Shown piece after piece: positions 1 to 11,195 of a stretch of DNA of 64,000 bases. The position numbers and the translations under genes are program-made. Within the stretch, counting starts at the first letter, position 1. Each line of letters begins with the position of its first letter. The notes beneath the pieces were generated by a model. It searched no databases, was not told the origin of the DNA, and was given only the letters and a program-made list of their open reading frames with translations. Origin of the DNA: Exophiala sp. HKRS030 (Eukaryota; Ascomycota; Eurotiomycetes; Chaetothyriales; Herpotrichiellaceae); the NCBI GenBank assembly GCA_023897205.1, contig JAHWDD010000010.1:1798001-1862000 (forward strand), written 5' to 3'.

Positions 1-93
1 ATAGCTAGGAAAAGAGCTTGCATCTTCTTCAGGGACAATGAAGGTATTAGACGATCGCTCAAACTTCATGTTCGACCCTTCTCAGCAACGTCC

Positions 94-882
94 TTGCTTT
101 CGAGTCAGCTCTCCTCAAAGCGGATTATTGTTACAGGCGGTGCCCAGGGCATAGGCGAGAGTATTGTTCGAGCCTATGCCGCCGAAGGAGCAATTATCAC
201 CTCGATGGATTTGGACGAAAACCTGGGATCTAAAGTTGCTACCGAAGCATCAGCCGCCGGGCCAGGAACTGCTAGTTACATGCCCCTTGATATCAGCTCG
301 AAGAAAGCAGTTATAGAAAGATTTCGCGATGCTGCCGACCGAATGGGCGGACTAGACGTTATGGTTAATGCGGCAGGGATCTATGAACCTGGATCATCAG
401 CGGATCCTCCACAGACACTTCTCGAGAAGATCACCAAGATCAATATCTGGGGTACTCTCAACACCAACACTGCGGCATATCAAATTATGAAGGCCAGTGG
501 GAAAGGCGGTGCCATTATTAACTTTGGGTCCGAGGCTGGCCTAACAGCGGAGGCCGGTAATGCCATCTATGGCATGACTAAAGGTGCTGTCCATACTTGG
601 ACACGCAGCGTCGCAAGGGAGTGGGGCGCGGATGGGGTACGGGTCAATGCTGTTCTTCCTTATGTTGCCACACGCCTGTACTACGCTTTTCGAGATTCGC
701 TCTCTCCGGAGGACTTAGAACGCCACAAGAAGGTATTGAAGGAGCAATTTCCTTTAGGGGGGGATGTAGGAGACGCAGCCAAGGACCTGGCGCCCGTAAT
801 GGTGTTCCTAGCTAGTGATGCTTCACATTGGATGACGGGGCAAATGTTCCCTGTTGATGGAGGTTATATATCAGTTCGGTAG
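94..882 (+). CDS. Short-chain dehydrogenase/reductase (SDR), 5' end unresolved
   Basis: Classical SDR, NAD(P)-dependent oxidoreductase acting on an alcohol/ketone pair; probable cytosolic or mitochondrial enzyme of the cluster. Counting from base 94 the cofactor motif TGGAQGIG is at residues 14-21, NAAG at 92-95, the catalytic Ser lies in FGSEAG, and the active-site YGMTK is at 159-163. The C-terminus has the usual PVDGGY. Base 94 is a TTG, not a real start: there is no in-frame ATG upstream and the frame stays open to base 1, reading through a basic stretch with RPFSATS that resembles a mitochondrial presequence. The true first exon therefore lies left of the window or is joined by an intron. 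Family assignment is certain; substrate is unknown. It is co-oriented with the BVMO 550 bp downstream, a pairing typical of alcohol-to-ketone-to-lactone routes. Confidence 0.88.
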   Translation: MLSSQLSSKRIIVTGGAQGIGESIVRAYAAEGAIITSMDLDENLGSKVATEASAAGPGTASYMPLDISSKKAVIERFRDAADRMGGLDVMVNAAGIYEPGSSADPPQTLLEKITKINIWGTLNTNTAAYQIMKASGKGGAIINFGSEAGLTAEAGNAIYGMTKGAVHTWTRSVAREWGADGVRVNAVLPYVATRLYYAFRDSLSPEDLERHKKVLKEQFPLGGDVGDAAKDLAPVMVFLASDASHWMTGQMFPVDGGYISVR

Positions 883-1430
883 ATGCTAGCCATACTGTTG
901 GAAATATCCCCAAGGAACCAAAGACCAATACGAAAGGCACAAAATCATGAACTCTTAAGATACCCTAACTGGATTCAAATACTGTAATTACATGTAATCG
1001 TCTACGCTCGTAATAAACAAAACTTAAAGTATAAGAGGCCTTAAGGTACTCTCATGCCTTACTTTGTGCAAGAGCGCTGTGAGCGTGAGTAGTAATCACC
1101 CCGGGGCGATTATTGACGTGCTGATATTCTCCTACCAATCTCCTCTCCGCGGTGTTTGAATGATAAATGGTAACGAGTTAAGGTGTCTGAGCCGCTTTGT
1201 AAAACATAGTAAGGTCAGTAATAATAATGTTTAGCCTACCTTACCCGAAGCCTCACATTTCGTAGAAATCATCCGTATAGCCGAACAAAATGGCCGCGAA
1301 TATATAGCCGAATCGTCTTTGTCCGCGCAGGGCTTATTGAAGTTGTTCCTGTTTGGTACTGTTACGATAATATCTAGCAATAACTTCCAAACTTTTTGTC
1401 CCACGAGTGTTACTAGGCCTGTCGCATGTT
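883..1430. promoter_or_regulatory. Intergenic region, probable promoter of BVMO 1
   Basis: No gene is seen. Two direct copies of TATAGCCGAA lie at 1276-1285 and 1303-1312, 27 bp apart, about 120-155 bp before the BVMO start. They could be operator sites for a cluster regulator; this is inference only. Confidence 0.35.
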
Positions 1431-3038
1431 ATGATGTCGGAACATCGCTATGATGCGCTCATTATTGGCGCGGGGTTTGGTGGCATCTATCAGCTCTATT
1501 CTTTCCTTCAACTACACCTAACAGCCAAGGTCATTGACATTGCCGGAGATGTCGGCGGCACATGGTACTGGAATCGCTACCCCGGTGCAATGAGTGACAC
1601 AGAAAGTTATGTCTATCGATATTCGTGGGACCTTGAGGACTTACGAGAATCACCATGGACTCACCACTATATTCGACAACCACAAATTTTGAAATATCTT
1701 GAACATGTTGTGGAGAAACATCATCTTCGACAGCATATGCAGTTTAATACAGAAATGGTGGCGGCTGACTGGGATGAGAATACTGGACTATGGAGAGTCC
1801 AGGTGAAGAGTGGCGATGTTTTCATCGTTCGCTATTTGGTCACTGCACTTGGGCTCCTTTCAAGACAAAATTATCCCGATATAGCTGGAATCAACGACTT
1901 CAAGGGCGAAAAATACCACACGGCTTTGTGGCCCGAGGGCGCCAGCGTGGAAAACAAGCGAGTTGGAGTTATTGGTTGTGGATCGACTGGAGTTCAAGTC
2001 ATCACCGAGATTGCCAAGTCGGTCAAGGCATTAGTGTGCTTTCAACGCCATCCTCAGTATAGTGTTCCAAGTGGCGACGCGCCTGTTACTCCTGAATACC
2101 GAGAACAGGTAAATGAGACCTACCCGCAAATTCTGGAGCAGGTTAGGAACTCGGTTGTCGGGTTTGGGTTTATTGAGTCAACAAGACCGACGAGTTCAGT
2201 CAGTCCCGAGGAAAGGGAGAAGATCTTTGAAGAACTGTGGAGGTTGGGCAATGGTTTCCGATTTATGTTTGGCGGATTCAACGATATCACTGTAGATCAG
2301 AATGCTAACGAAGCCGCTTGTGAGTTCATCCGCAAGAAAATCGCCCATATCGTGAAAGACCCAGAGAAGGCAAGGAAATTACAACCCCATGATTATTACG
2401 CCAGGCGGCCACTGTGCGATGGCGGATATTACGAGCAGTTTAACCGAGACAACGTAGAACTCGTCGACTTGCTGGAAACCCCGATTCAAAAGATTACCGA
2501 AACTGGCGTTTTGACCGAAGACGGCAAACACTACGATCTCGATATGCTCATATTCGCTACCGGATTTGATGCCATTGACGGAAACTACAATAGGTTGCGT
2601 ATCCACGGTCTGGGTGGTCATAGCTTGAAAGAGCATTGGAAAAACGGGCCCTCAAGCTACCTCGGAGCAACCGTCCCTGGGTTCCCTAACCTCTTCATGA
2701 TCACTGGACCTCAAGGGCCGTTCTGCAACATTCCTCCCGCTATCGAGGCACATGTCGAGTTTATTGTAAAAGCGGTCACAAAGGCCGAGGAGTTGAGAAA
2801 GGTGCATTCAATGAAAGGAATAATTGAAGCCGAGCCAGAAGCCGAGAAAAGTTGGAACCAGATCTGCGAGCAGGAGGTTGAGGGAAGTTTGTTCAAGGAG
2901 ACAGCGTCTTGGATCTTTGGAAGCAACGTTCCTGGAAAAACATACGCTCTCCGTTTCTATTTTGGAGGCCTGAAAAAGTTTCGCGACGAGATTCAATCTG
3001 CGATTCAAAACGGCTGGCGGGGCTTCAAGCTGCACTGA
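1431..3038 (+). CDS. Baeyer-Villiger monooxygenase 1, cyclohexanone-monooxygenase-like
   Basis: Flavin-dependent type I BVMO: uses FAD, NADPH and O2 to insert an oxygen next to a ketone, giving an ester or lactone. Single exon, 535 aa from the ATG at 1431 (ATGATG; an upstream GTG-started extension is not used in fungi). FAD-binding GAGFGG is at residues 13-18, followed by GGTWYWNRYPGAMSDTES, which closely resembles bacterial cyclohexanone monooxygenases. The BVMO fingerprint FKGEKYHTALWP is at 157-168, the NADPH-binding GCGSTG at 182-187, and a late ATGFDAIDGNY motif is present. Length and motifs are complete, so it is probably functional. Co-oriented with the SDR. No introns, unlike BVMO 3, so the two are not recent duplicates. 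The ketone substrate cannot be deduced. Confidence 0.93.
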   Translation: MMSEHRYDALIIGAGFGGIYQLYSFLQLHLTAKVIDIAGDVGGTWYWNRYPGAMSDTESYVYRYSWDLEDLRESPWTHHYIRQPQILKYLEHVVEKHHLRQHMQFNTEMVAADWDENTGLWRVQVKSGDVFIVRYLVTALGLLSRQNYPDIAGINDFKGEKYHTALWPEGASVENKRVGVIGCGSTGVQVITEIAKSVKALVCFQRHPQYSVPSGDAPVTPEYREQVNETYPQILEQVRNSVVGFGFIESTRPTSSVSPEEREKIFEELWRLGNGFRFMFGGFNDITVDQNANEAACEFIRKKIAHIVKDPEKARKLQPHDYYARRPLCDGGYYEQFNRDNVELVDLLETPIQKITETGVLTEDGKHYDLDMLIFATGFDAIDGNYNRLRIHGLGGHSLKEHWKNGPSSYLGATVPGFPNLFMITGPQGPFCNIPPAIEAHVEFIVKAVTKAEELRKVHSMKGIIEAEPEAEKSWNQICEQEVEGSLFKETASWIFGSNVPGKTYALRFYFGGLKKFRDEIQSAIQNGWRGFKLH

Positions 3039-3381
3039 GCGAACGACTCTTACCATCGATTTCAGGTGAACTTTTCACCCCATACATCTAAATGCCATAT
3101 TGCATGTGTATATTCCTTTGTTGTTACTAGCTGATGGAAGAGTAAATTCGATCTCATCGGAAGAACGGCCCTGGACACGATCTTAAGCAACTCCAGGGAT
3201 TTTGCTCGGTCAAGATACACTGTCTGCTCCTAGTGAAGAAATCCTTACAAGTTGTTTGCTCCTTTTAAAACTTTCCAGCAACAAGCTCTATTATATTCAC
3301 TATATCTTTGCAGTGCTCTTCTGTTTATTCTTAGTCAAATCATGTCATGGAGACTGGAAGATTGATCTGGTAGAGTCCGAG
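3039..3381. other. Convergent intergenic spacer
   Basis: Space between the convergent 3' ends of BVMO 1 and acyl-CoA ligase 1. No gene, repeat or RNA is recognised. Confidence 0.5.
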
Positions 3382-5221
3382 CTATAGCTTTTCATATCTT
3401 ACTCTTGGAATTACCTCGGCGGCCAATATCCTCAGGTCTTTTCGTAAAATTTTACCCGCTGCGCTCTTAGGTATAGCATCTATCCAGTGCAGTCCTCCTC
3501 TCAGCCTTTTATGCGGTGCCACTTTCTTCGCTAGCCAATTCGCAATCTCCCTAGCAAGTTTTGCGTCCCCAACAACCCCAACGGCAGGAACAGCAAAAGC
3601 GCAGGGAATCTCAGTAGCCCTCTCCTTATCATATATTCCCATGACCGCAATGTCTGCTATCATTGGGTTCGATATCAATATGCCCTCCAACTCGGCTGGC
3701 GGCACTTGAAACCCGTTATATTTTATTAGCTCTTTCAGCCGGTCAGTGATGTAGTACAAGCCCTTCGAATCTCGATAGCCGACGTCGCCCGTCTTGAAGA
3801 ATCCGTCACTAGTCAGCGAATCAGATGTTGCCTTGTCGTTTTTATAATACCCTTTGAAGATGTTTGGTCCTTTTAACCATATCTCGCCCGGTTCACTAAG
3901 GCGTGCTTCTTTGCCGTTAGGTAGCACAATTTTGGCGGTCATATTGGGTAGTAATTGTCCCACCGAACCTATTGGCTTGTTCCAATCATCCCAAATCTGT
4001 GGAAATAAAAAGATGTTAGCACAGTAGAGAATCAAATGCCAGCAAGGCAAAGTAACCCTACTTGTAAGTGTGTCGTCGGACTCGTCTCGGTCAGGCCGTA
4101 CCCTTGCTTTACTCGGAGATTCAGACGTCTGTGAATATTGTTTACCAATTCTCCCGTCAACGGAGCCGCACCGGAATTCATCATCCGTAGAGAAGTAAGG
4201 TCGAACTTTGTCACCAGCGGATCTTTGCTCAACATCACGAGAACAGGGGGTGCAACGTAAGCATATGTAATTTTGTGGGTCATGATGAGTGAACAGAATG
4301 CTTCCAGGTCAAATCTCGGCATTATGACAAGCGGGACACCGCTATACAAGCTTCGATGTAATAAACATGTCAAACCTAAACCATGTCAGTCTCTAGGGAG
4401 ACTAGAGAGTGCTTAAGATGAGAACGTAATAGTTTGCGACTTACCATAAATATGGTACAAGGGAAGAAACCCTAATACTTTATCTGTCTGCCATGAAAGA
4501 TTCGGTCCATCGACACTGGAGATCTGCAAAATGTTGCTGACAAGGTTTCTGTGCGTCAGCATGACACCTTTAGGTCGACCCGTGGTACCAGATGAATATA
4601 TGAGAAACGCTAGGTCCTTCCCAGCGTTGACTGATTTCCTCCACCCAGAGTGCTCATCTTTCAAGACAACGGCTTTCTCTAGCATCGAAAACAGTGTTGA
4701 GGTGTCGCCAGATTCTTTCGAAATAGGGTAATCTATGATTAAAATTTTCACGTCAAGCGCGAACTGCGCCGCTGCAACTTGTACTGTGTTGAGAAGATCT
4801 GGGAAGACCGCGATTAATTTTGCCCCCGTATCTTTGACCTGAAATGCGAGTTCTTCGGTGCCATAGGATGGATTGATCGTGGTTACCACTCCACCGACCG
4901 CAAGACAACCCAGAGGAGGATGCCCATTAGCGCGCAATTTGGACAGTACGTAGCTAGTACGTCGCCTTTCTTCCACCCATATTGAGATTTTAGCGTCTTA
5001 GCAAATTGAAGAGCAAGCGTTCTGATTTCATGGTAGGAGTATCGAGCGTTTGTGAGACTATCGGTGACGATGACTGGTCATATTAGGAGTCTTCGTAGCA
5101 ACTAAAGGACTTCATATTTACCGTGGTTGTCAGGAAATGGCCTTTCCAGGCGTTCGAACAAAAAGCCCCAGACATCGACGTCTGGAATGTTGAGTGGTGG
5201 AAAGGTTGATGGGAAAGACAT
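3382..5221 (-). CDS. Acyl-CoA / 4-coumarate-CoA ligase-like enzyme 1, with a frameshift
   Basis: ANL-superfamily adenylating enzyme: ATP-dependent activation of a carboxylic acid to its CoA thioester. Four exons: complement of 3382-3996, 4062-4375, 4445-5073 and 5122-5221, with introns of 65, 69 and 48 bp, all GT..AG and phase-consistent. It shows the AMP-binding signature YSSGTTGRPKG, LPLYHIYG, GYGLTETSPTTH, FFKTGDVGY and the C-terminal lysine motif AAGKILRKD. Exon 2 breaks frame at CCC 4909-4911 (plus strand): the conserved path LLW to GCLAVGG needs one more G on the coding strand. Corrected length would be 552 aa, normal for the family. No stop or motif loss is seen elsewhere, so the break is either recent or a consensus error. 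It shares first-exon size (100 nt) and intron positions with ligase 2. The C-terminal EKL is not a standard peroxisomal signal. Substrate unknown. Confidence 0.85.
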
Positions 5222-5959
5222 AACTATGTTGGCGTGTTCGAAGGTGTGGAATGGCATTGGCACATTACTTGATCAAACCTGAAGTGAAAATTGGCATACA
5301 TTTTACCATCTTAATCGACAGCAATAATTTGAGACCAGATGTTCCAACCCTCGAAAAGATTCTGTCATGCAAATTCGTTAGCTCTGGTGGCTCAACAGCT
5401 GGCTGTCTTTCCCCGAGATTCAAGCTATGTGCTTTTCCCGTAGCCCTGACCTATTTTCCTTGGTTGAGTCACCGCAAGAGCTCCAGTATTGCACTCAACG
5501 TATGGGATGAACTGGTCACGCATGAGTTCCACACAATTCCGTGGAGTTGGACCAAGTTTAGTCTCTTGGGGCCCAGTCCGTAAACCTGGTTCTTACACTC
5601 TGCTAAGGCTACTGTGGAGTGGGTTAGACAAACTCCGGTGCATCCACAATCGATTCTATAGTTTTTCTCGCTTGCCACCAGGGGCATATCAACTGAAATT
5701 GCTACATCGAACAATAATGATCATGTAACAAGTTCAGGTAGTACAAAACAAGAAGCTGTTGGAAGGAGTCAAGTTAGGCTTACTGTAACATCTTATAGAA
5801 CAAAGAACAAAACCCCAAAGGCACGAAAAGATGTGATGTACAATTATTTTACCCAGTTACGTTACTACTTGCCCAAGGAACCCAATCTTCGGTACATTCT
5901 ATCCTTCTATATGCTTGTGTAGATGCACGAGAGAATAAAGGCATGTGTCAAATTTTGCA
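5222..5959. other. Intergenic region upstream of ligase 1
   Basis: Lies between the start of ligase 1 and the 3' end of the hydrolase, both on the minus strand. Short open frames on both strands show no family features. Probably the promoter of ligase 1. Confidence 0.4.
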
Positions 5960-7193
5960 CTAGGTTATTAAACGACTAAGGAAAACTGCGACCTGTTTAT
6001 CTGAGATTGCTTCATCAGATTTCGAAGAAATCGGCCATCCCATAGCGTAACTAGTTTGAGTATCAGTTTGCACTGGTCCAGTGAAGAATATCTAAGGCAC
6101 CACTCACGTGTGCATTTGACCTTGTCCGACAATGAATTCTACTTTGTTACCAGCAGCTTTTGACTTTTGTACCCATTTCTCCGAGTCTGGGAGCAGGACT
6201 TCCGCTCCGCCTGTGATAACTAGCTGTGGTGGAAGATTATGGAGGTCATCAAAGACAGGAGAGACTCGTGGATCGGAGGGCTTCATTCCAAGAGGGAGAA
6301 GTGCGTTAACAAGGACCGGGTTGTCTTTCGTAAAGGTGATGAGGAAGTCGGTGGCCATCGCCGGGTGGTACAATGTATCTTTCATTTCCAAGTCAAGCCA
6401 AGGTGATATCAGCAGCATACCACCGGGAGAGGGTCTCTGAAGTTTCTTTATATTTAGGGTAGTCATTGCTGCAAGGCCACCTGGAGGGAAGGTTAGAGTG
6501 ATCAAGAATATGGAGTGATAAAGAGATGTGTTCAAGGTTTCGCACCACCAGCAGAATCACCACCAAATACTATCTGCTCTGGTGAGACTTTGTATTGGTC
6601 GACTAGTGTCTCATACCACACCATCATGTCATTTAAACAGGCAGGATACTTATGTGTATTTGCCAAACCTGGAGGAAGGAGATTTACGTTGTCAGTCCAG
6701 GTCGCGATCTTCGAGCGAGAGGAGACGACGTACGGTAGTCAACAGAAACAATGGTCAGCTCGACATTTTCTCGCGCCGCAGCTTTGATCCATCTCAAATA
6801 AGTAGACATGTACATCAATGGCTCTCCGAAAAAGTATCCCCCTCCATGGCTGTAGAGGAGTAGAATCTTTCGTTTGCCATCTTCTTTACCTCTGATCGTA
6901 TTCAGATCCCTCCCCGGTGGGATAAGAACAGCAGGAACTTGCCCAGCGTTGATGACAATGTAATCATGATCCTGGAGGTTTGGTGGCGCCTTGAAAAGTA
7001 GGTCCCAAAAGTTGGCGAGAAAGCTTCCCAGGATTGCTCGTGCAATCTCCGTTCTTAGTGTTACCGACCGACAGGCATTAGGTAGCAGAATTCGCTGAAT
7101 GAAGACTAAGAATAGGTAAACGAAACTTTGCCAAACACTCCAGAAAAGGTTTGCGGGATTTCTTAATACCAGTTGGAGATGAGTGGCCATCAT
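5960..7193 (-). CDS. Alpha/beta hydrolase, hormone-sensitive-lipase type
   Basis: Esterase/lactonase-type serine hydrolase; in this context it likely opens the ester or lactone made by a BVMO. Exons: complement of 5960-6050, 6108-6480, 6546-6668 and 6734-7193 (introns 57, 65 and 65 bp), 348 aa, all phases consistent. The oxyanion-hole HGGG is at residues 116-119 and the nucleophile motif GDSAGG at 190-195 (Ser192). A late Asp lies in the LLPDSEKW stretch and the catalytic His in GQGQMHTY, which is completed only after splicing of the last intron. The start at 7193 (ATGATG) was chosen because upstream residues look non-coding. An N-terminal hydrophobic segment (about residues 17-36) could be a membrane anchor, suggesting ER location. 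The gene appears intact. Native substrate unknown. Confidence 0.88.
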
Positions 7194-8440
7194 GACTGAT
7201 TGATGTCGTGTCCTCTTGGTGAACGAAGCAAAGGCTTCAAATTCAAAGGTGGACAACATGGGGACTTGGGAACAATGAGGAAAATCACATTGCTCGCCTT
7301 CGCGTTTTCGCACAAAGTCATCCGCGTCTTGCATAGGCAGAACTTGTGCGCATCTCCGATGACGAGCGCTCGAAAGGGGAAGAAAGAATTCTGAAACCCC
7401 GCGGGATATTTTGGCCCTATAAGCAGGTGTCGTCACAGCTTCTATTCTGCCGAAAAACAACTAAAAGAAAGACGAATCAGAAGTGCATTTGGCAAAAGAA
7501 AGTGTTGCCCTCTGGGTCTAAGTACCACCAGTGACTACGTTCTAAAACGGTCACCCGTTGCTGTATTATCGTTTGAGCACTCGAAGAGCCTCAAGTTTCG
7601 ACTGAAAGTAACCGACCGTTAATGTGGCGAGGCTGGCTTTTGCCGAGGTGGGTGGAAAGACAAAGAAGATGCAAACCTAGTGATATAGACTAGCTAATAT
7701 TTTTGATTCTTGGCTATCAAGTGAGGCCATTGAAAGAGCTTTGATACACGGGTGTGGGAATTTCCGCCGCTCGATAGCTTCCAGCCTATCTCTCTATACA
7801 TAGCACCACAAGTTGGCTCAGTCCCTGAGCCCAGTTCGCGCAGGTTGCTTACTGCGGCTTGACATCTCGCTTACTTTCTTCGCCTGTTCGATAGACAGCA
7901 AGTTGAATCTATCCTGACGACCAAGCCATTCCGAGCTTCACTTTGCACTTTATCGGGTGCATTCATGCAGATTGATACAAAGGGCCTGACTGTAGCCGAA
8001 TTCGGGCCTGAGTCGCAACCGACTATTAGGTTTTAGATTCGGCCCAAGGAGGAGTTATGGGGCAATCAGAAAGCATCAGGGAGAGACGTTCATCGTTCGA
8101 GATTAGGATCTGCATACAGACCCCCAATTCTTGTTCTTGTGGCGGCCGATATTGACTGCGAGGCTATTAAATGCTATTAGTCTTTACCCTGAGACGTTGC
8201 TAGCCGTGCTGTTTTACCTCATAGCAGTGTGCGCAATCTCTCTTGGTCTGGAAGTCGAATCCCCGTCGCTGTTTGTTCCACAATTCAGATTGCTAGTTGT
8301 GACACCCCAGGGGCTTCTCTCTTATCATCCGATGCTAATTGAACGCCGCAACTTTATGCTGATGTCCATAAATCACAGGAAACAAAGACAAAGGAGTCCA
8401 TGCAGCGATTGTTATCTGCTACGTGTCAGCATGATTATAA
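7194..8440. other. Intergenic region, hydrolase promoter side
   Basis: Between the hydrolase start and the regulator 3' end. A perfect palindrome CCGAATTCGG lies near 7995-8004, preceded by TAG, giving another TAGCCGAA as in front of BVMO 1. Several open frames on the plus strand are shadows or chance. No gene recognised. Confidence 0.4.
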
Positions 8441-11195
8441 TCATCCTTTTCTTCCATACCTTGCCACTTTCTTACTTCTCCAGTCGTTCCGCAACTGGGC
8501 AATCACTTCGAGGGCTCGTGAGGCGCTGCGATAAGTCTGACCCATTTCTCCGAGAGCTTGCATGCAGACAATTAGCATTTCTTGTGCGCTTTTACCTTCG
8601 GGGTCACCAATTATGCAAGTACGATATACATGTATCAATGCCGCTGTTAATGTTATGTGGACCATATGGAAGTGCATGCGTTTGAGGCCATACTGGCGAC
8701 GACAGGCAGAGATGAGTGTACAGACGCTAGTGGCGGCATCAAAACATCTCTTTTGAGCAGTATACAGAGACATGGCCCCTGGTTGCTTCTCAATGTCGTA
8801 CTCTGATTGACCTAGAAAAGGACGACAGAGAAGTATCATGTTTTCTTCGTACTGCAGACTTCGAACAAAAAGTTAGATTTTGGTGAGGAATTAGCCTTTC
8901 AATTATGAAAAGCCAAACTTACTGCAGCTCGTACACGACTGGTAAATGTACGTCTATGCCACCTCCGAGGTTTTTAATCTTCAATGCAGATGGCAGAGAA
9001 TCTTTCCATCTTCCTAGCTCGAGAAAAATATCTTCTCCAAAATTCGCGTTATTTTCAAGCCCATTTCGAACTCCGGAATACCTATAAAAGGTAAGTCAAA
9101 TCATCATTTGGGTGAGTTGCAGGCTACGAACAGTTCATCGGTAATTTTTCCAGCAATTATGGCAAGTTGTGCCAGGTAAACGTGAGCATTGCCAGCAGCG
9201 CTAGCATCGATATTGGGAGGCAAACACCTCTGATTGGAGTCATCTACATAGCTCCAGGCGTATGACACCGCAGTCGGCTTAGCAACGCTATGTTCGCGAG
9301 ATTTCATTAGGGATGGCCGTCCAAAGGAGGAGCTCCACAATCTGGTACGAAGTACGTTAGTAGATGTGAGAAAAAGAGATCTGTCCAACAAAACATGGAC
9401 GGCCGGCGGGAATCTTTCACCTATCCGTCGAATTCAATGTCCAGAACAGATTCCTCCGAACTCGAGAGAAATCTAAATCTCGAAGACCTGTTCTCAAGCT
9501 AGAGTGGTCTTTTTCGAGGTCAAGGTGAAGGCCAAGATCTGAGCTGATCTGCACTGCCATACCTATTCATCATCAGTTTTTCTATAGCCTAGCCTGCTTT
9601 AGAACAAGAACCAGACACACCATAATAAAGCCAGCCTGGATCAAACGAAACGATAAGCACTAGAACATTGGAGAAGAGAAACCTTTTCTGCCGCTGCGCT
9701 TACCCCGAGAATCTCGCATTTGAGCCGCTTCGTGTGATGACAGCACTAAGAGCGCCTGTACAACTGCTAGGCTAGGGCTATCCATTTCGATTTCAAGATA
9801 GGTTTTCGCACGAAACGCGAAAAACTCGGCCGCCATGTCGGGAACTTCAGGCGGCGAAGATGTTGCGAAAGAAGCACCAACAGCATATCTAGTTTCTTGA
9901 CTATAAGACGCTGATCGCCAAGATTCTAGACTCGGGAGTGTCTGATGATATAGACTCACATGGCATTTTCCAGGCAGGGAGAGTATAAGGGTATGTCTTG
10001 GCCCAGCGTATGCTGTTTCTTCGCAAATAAGTAAGTTTCCAGATCGACGAGATTCATGAGTGGGTTATGCCATGCGAAGAAGAGATTTGTAAGGAGTTTT
10101 TCGTATTGTTGATTGCCTGGCCAACCCAGGCCAGCCTTTTCAATTGCAGCGCTGCCACAGGCCTTGATCGTCCGAATCGTTGGTTGCGACAAAGCTTCTG
10201 GCCCACTGTATACAATATGAAGATTGCTTGTAGCGCCAAAGTAACGTGCCTGAAGATCTTCGGTTATCTGGAGGCGCCCGAACTGACTTGAGAGCTCTTT
10301 GGTCACCGCATCGGCGAAGTCTGTGTCACCGGGACTAGAGCGGTTGCTACCAACAGGAACTAACGTCTGTTTGTCTAGACATCGGGCCTCGCTACTTGAA
10401 GAGGTGTTTGAAGCCATAGCAGTTAGAGAAAGCTCTGCTTGGGGATGCTCCTTGTCTCTTTGGAATTCTCTTGACCATAACCACAGGTCTGGCAGCGTGT
10501 CTGTAGCTAGTGCCGATGATTGTATATCATGATGAGGCCATTCTAAGTTGTCGGAAGGGTCCGGCATTTGAAAGTTCTGGAAATGGTCTGGACCCTCGGC
10601 GATACAAACCCAGTAGTCGAGGTGTGACTGATCAGACGCATTTGGAGGGTCCTGATGACCTGATATTGACGAAAATGGAATCTGTTGAAGCTCTGCGGTA
10701 GGATTGTAGACAGGCGAGAGAGCCGTTGATTGTGTTTCGGTTTGATCAGACAAATTTGGGGCATGACAGCTGTAGCGTCGGCTTCGTGGGCCACTGCCGT
10801 GATGCTGACCCGACGACGGTGTTCTCCTGTCCTAAAAGGCCCAGATTCAACAGCTTAGTGTAATTCATTCTCCAAGTCGAAGACAGATTCTTAGGATGGT
10901 TTCCTCACATGAGGATACATACCTTCTCTTGTCTTCGCCAAAGATGCATTCAATTTCATATAGCCGACACTGCGATTTGCGGGTCAACATGTTCCTTTCC
11001 TGGACTGAGGGGATATCGATTCAGGGTTTCTAAAGTGCGACCAATGATACATACATTGGAACATCTCGGGCGATTGTTGTCGCACTATAAAATGGATAGC
11101 ATTTGATTTTTAGTGAAGAGACCTTTCGCTGAATATGACGCGCTTGTGGCACAACTCACCCTGGTCTTGCGTCTCCTGCAGCCGGCACATGCCAT
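8441..11195 (-). CDS. Zn2Cys6 transcription factor with fungal-specific domain (regulator 1)
   Basis: Probable pathway-specific nuclear regulator. Ten exons, complement of 8441-8858, 8923-9081, 9132-9341, 9421-9562, 9621-9635, 9704-9900, 9960-10826, 10923-10969, 11055-11084 and 11160-11195; total 706 aa with every phase agreeing. The binuclear zinc cluster (Cys at 3, 6, 13, 20, 23 and 30; spacing C-x2-C-x6-C-x6-C-x2-C-x6-C) is assembled from three tiny exons of 36, 30 and 47 nt. The middle-homology domain carries LAVVQALLVLSSHEA, RDSRGWLYYGMAV (including a 15-nt exon), DLGLHLDLE and RRNLFW. The C-terminal half contains ILLCRPF and the terminal QALGEMGQTYRSASRAL stretch of xylanase-regulator-like factors. 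Sits between the hydrolase and ligase 2 on the same strand; likely controls the cluster. One unusual acceptor choice (GGACAG at the exon 4 start) is set by phase. Confidence 0.87.

Noticed and set aside
5251..5583. 110-codon plus-strand open frame upstream of ligase 1
   Set aside because: No domain or conserved pattern, and an equally long frame exists on the opposite strand.
8225..8275. tRNA-like GTCGAATCC sequence
   Set aside because: The T-loop-like string is not accompanied by acceptor, D or anticodon stems.
8131..8685. 184-codon plus-strand open frame with hydrophobic runs
   Set aside because: It overlaps the last exon of regulator 1 in antisense and has no family features; the minus-strand coding is clearly conserved.
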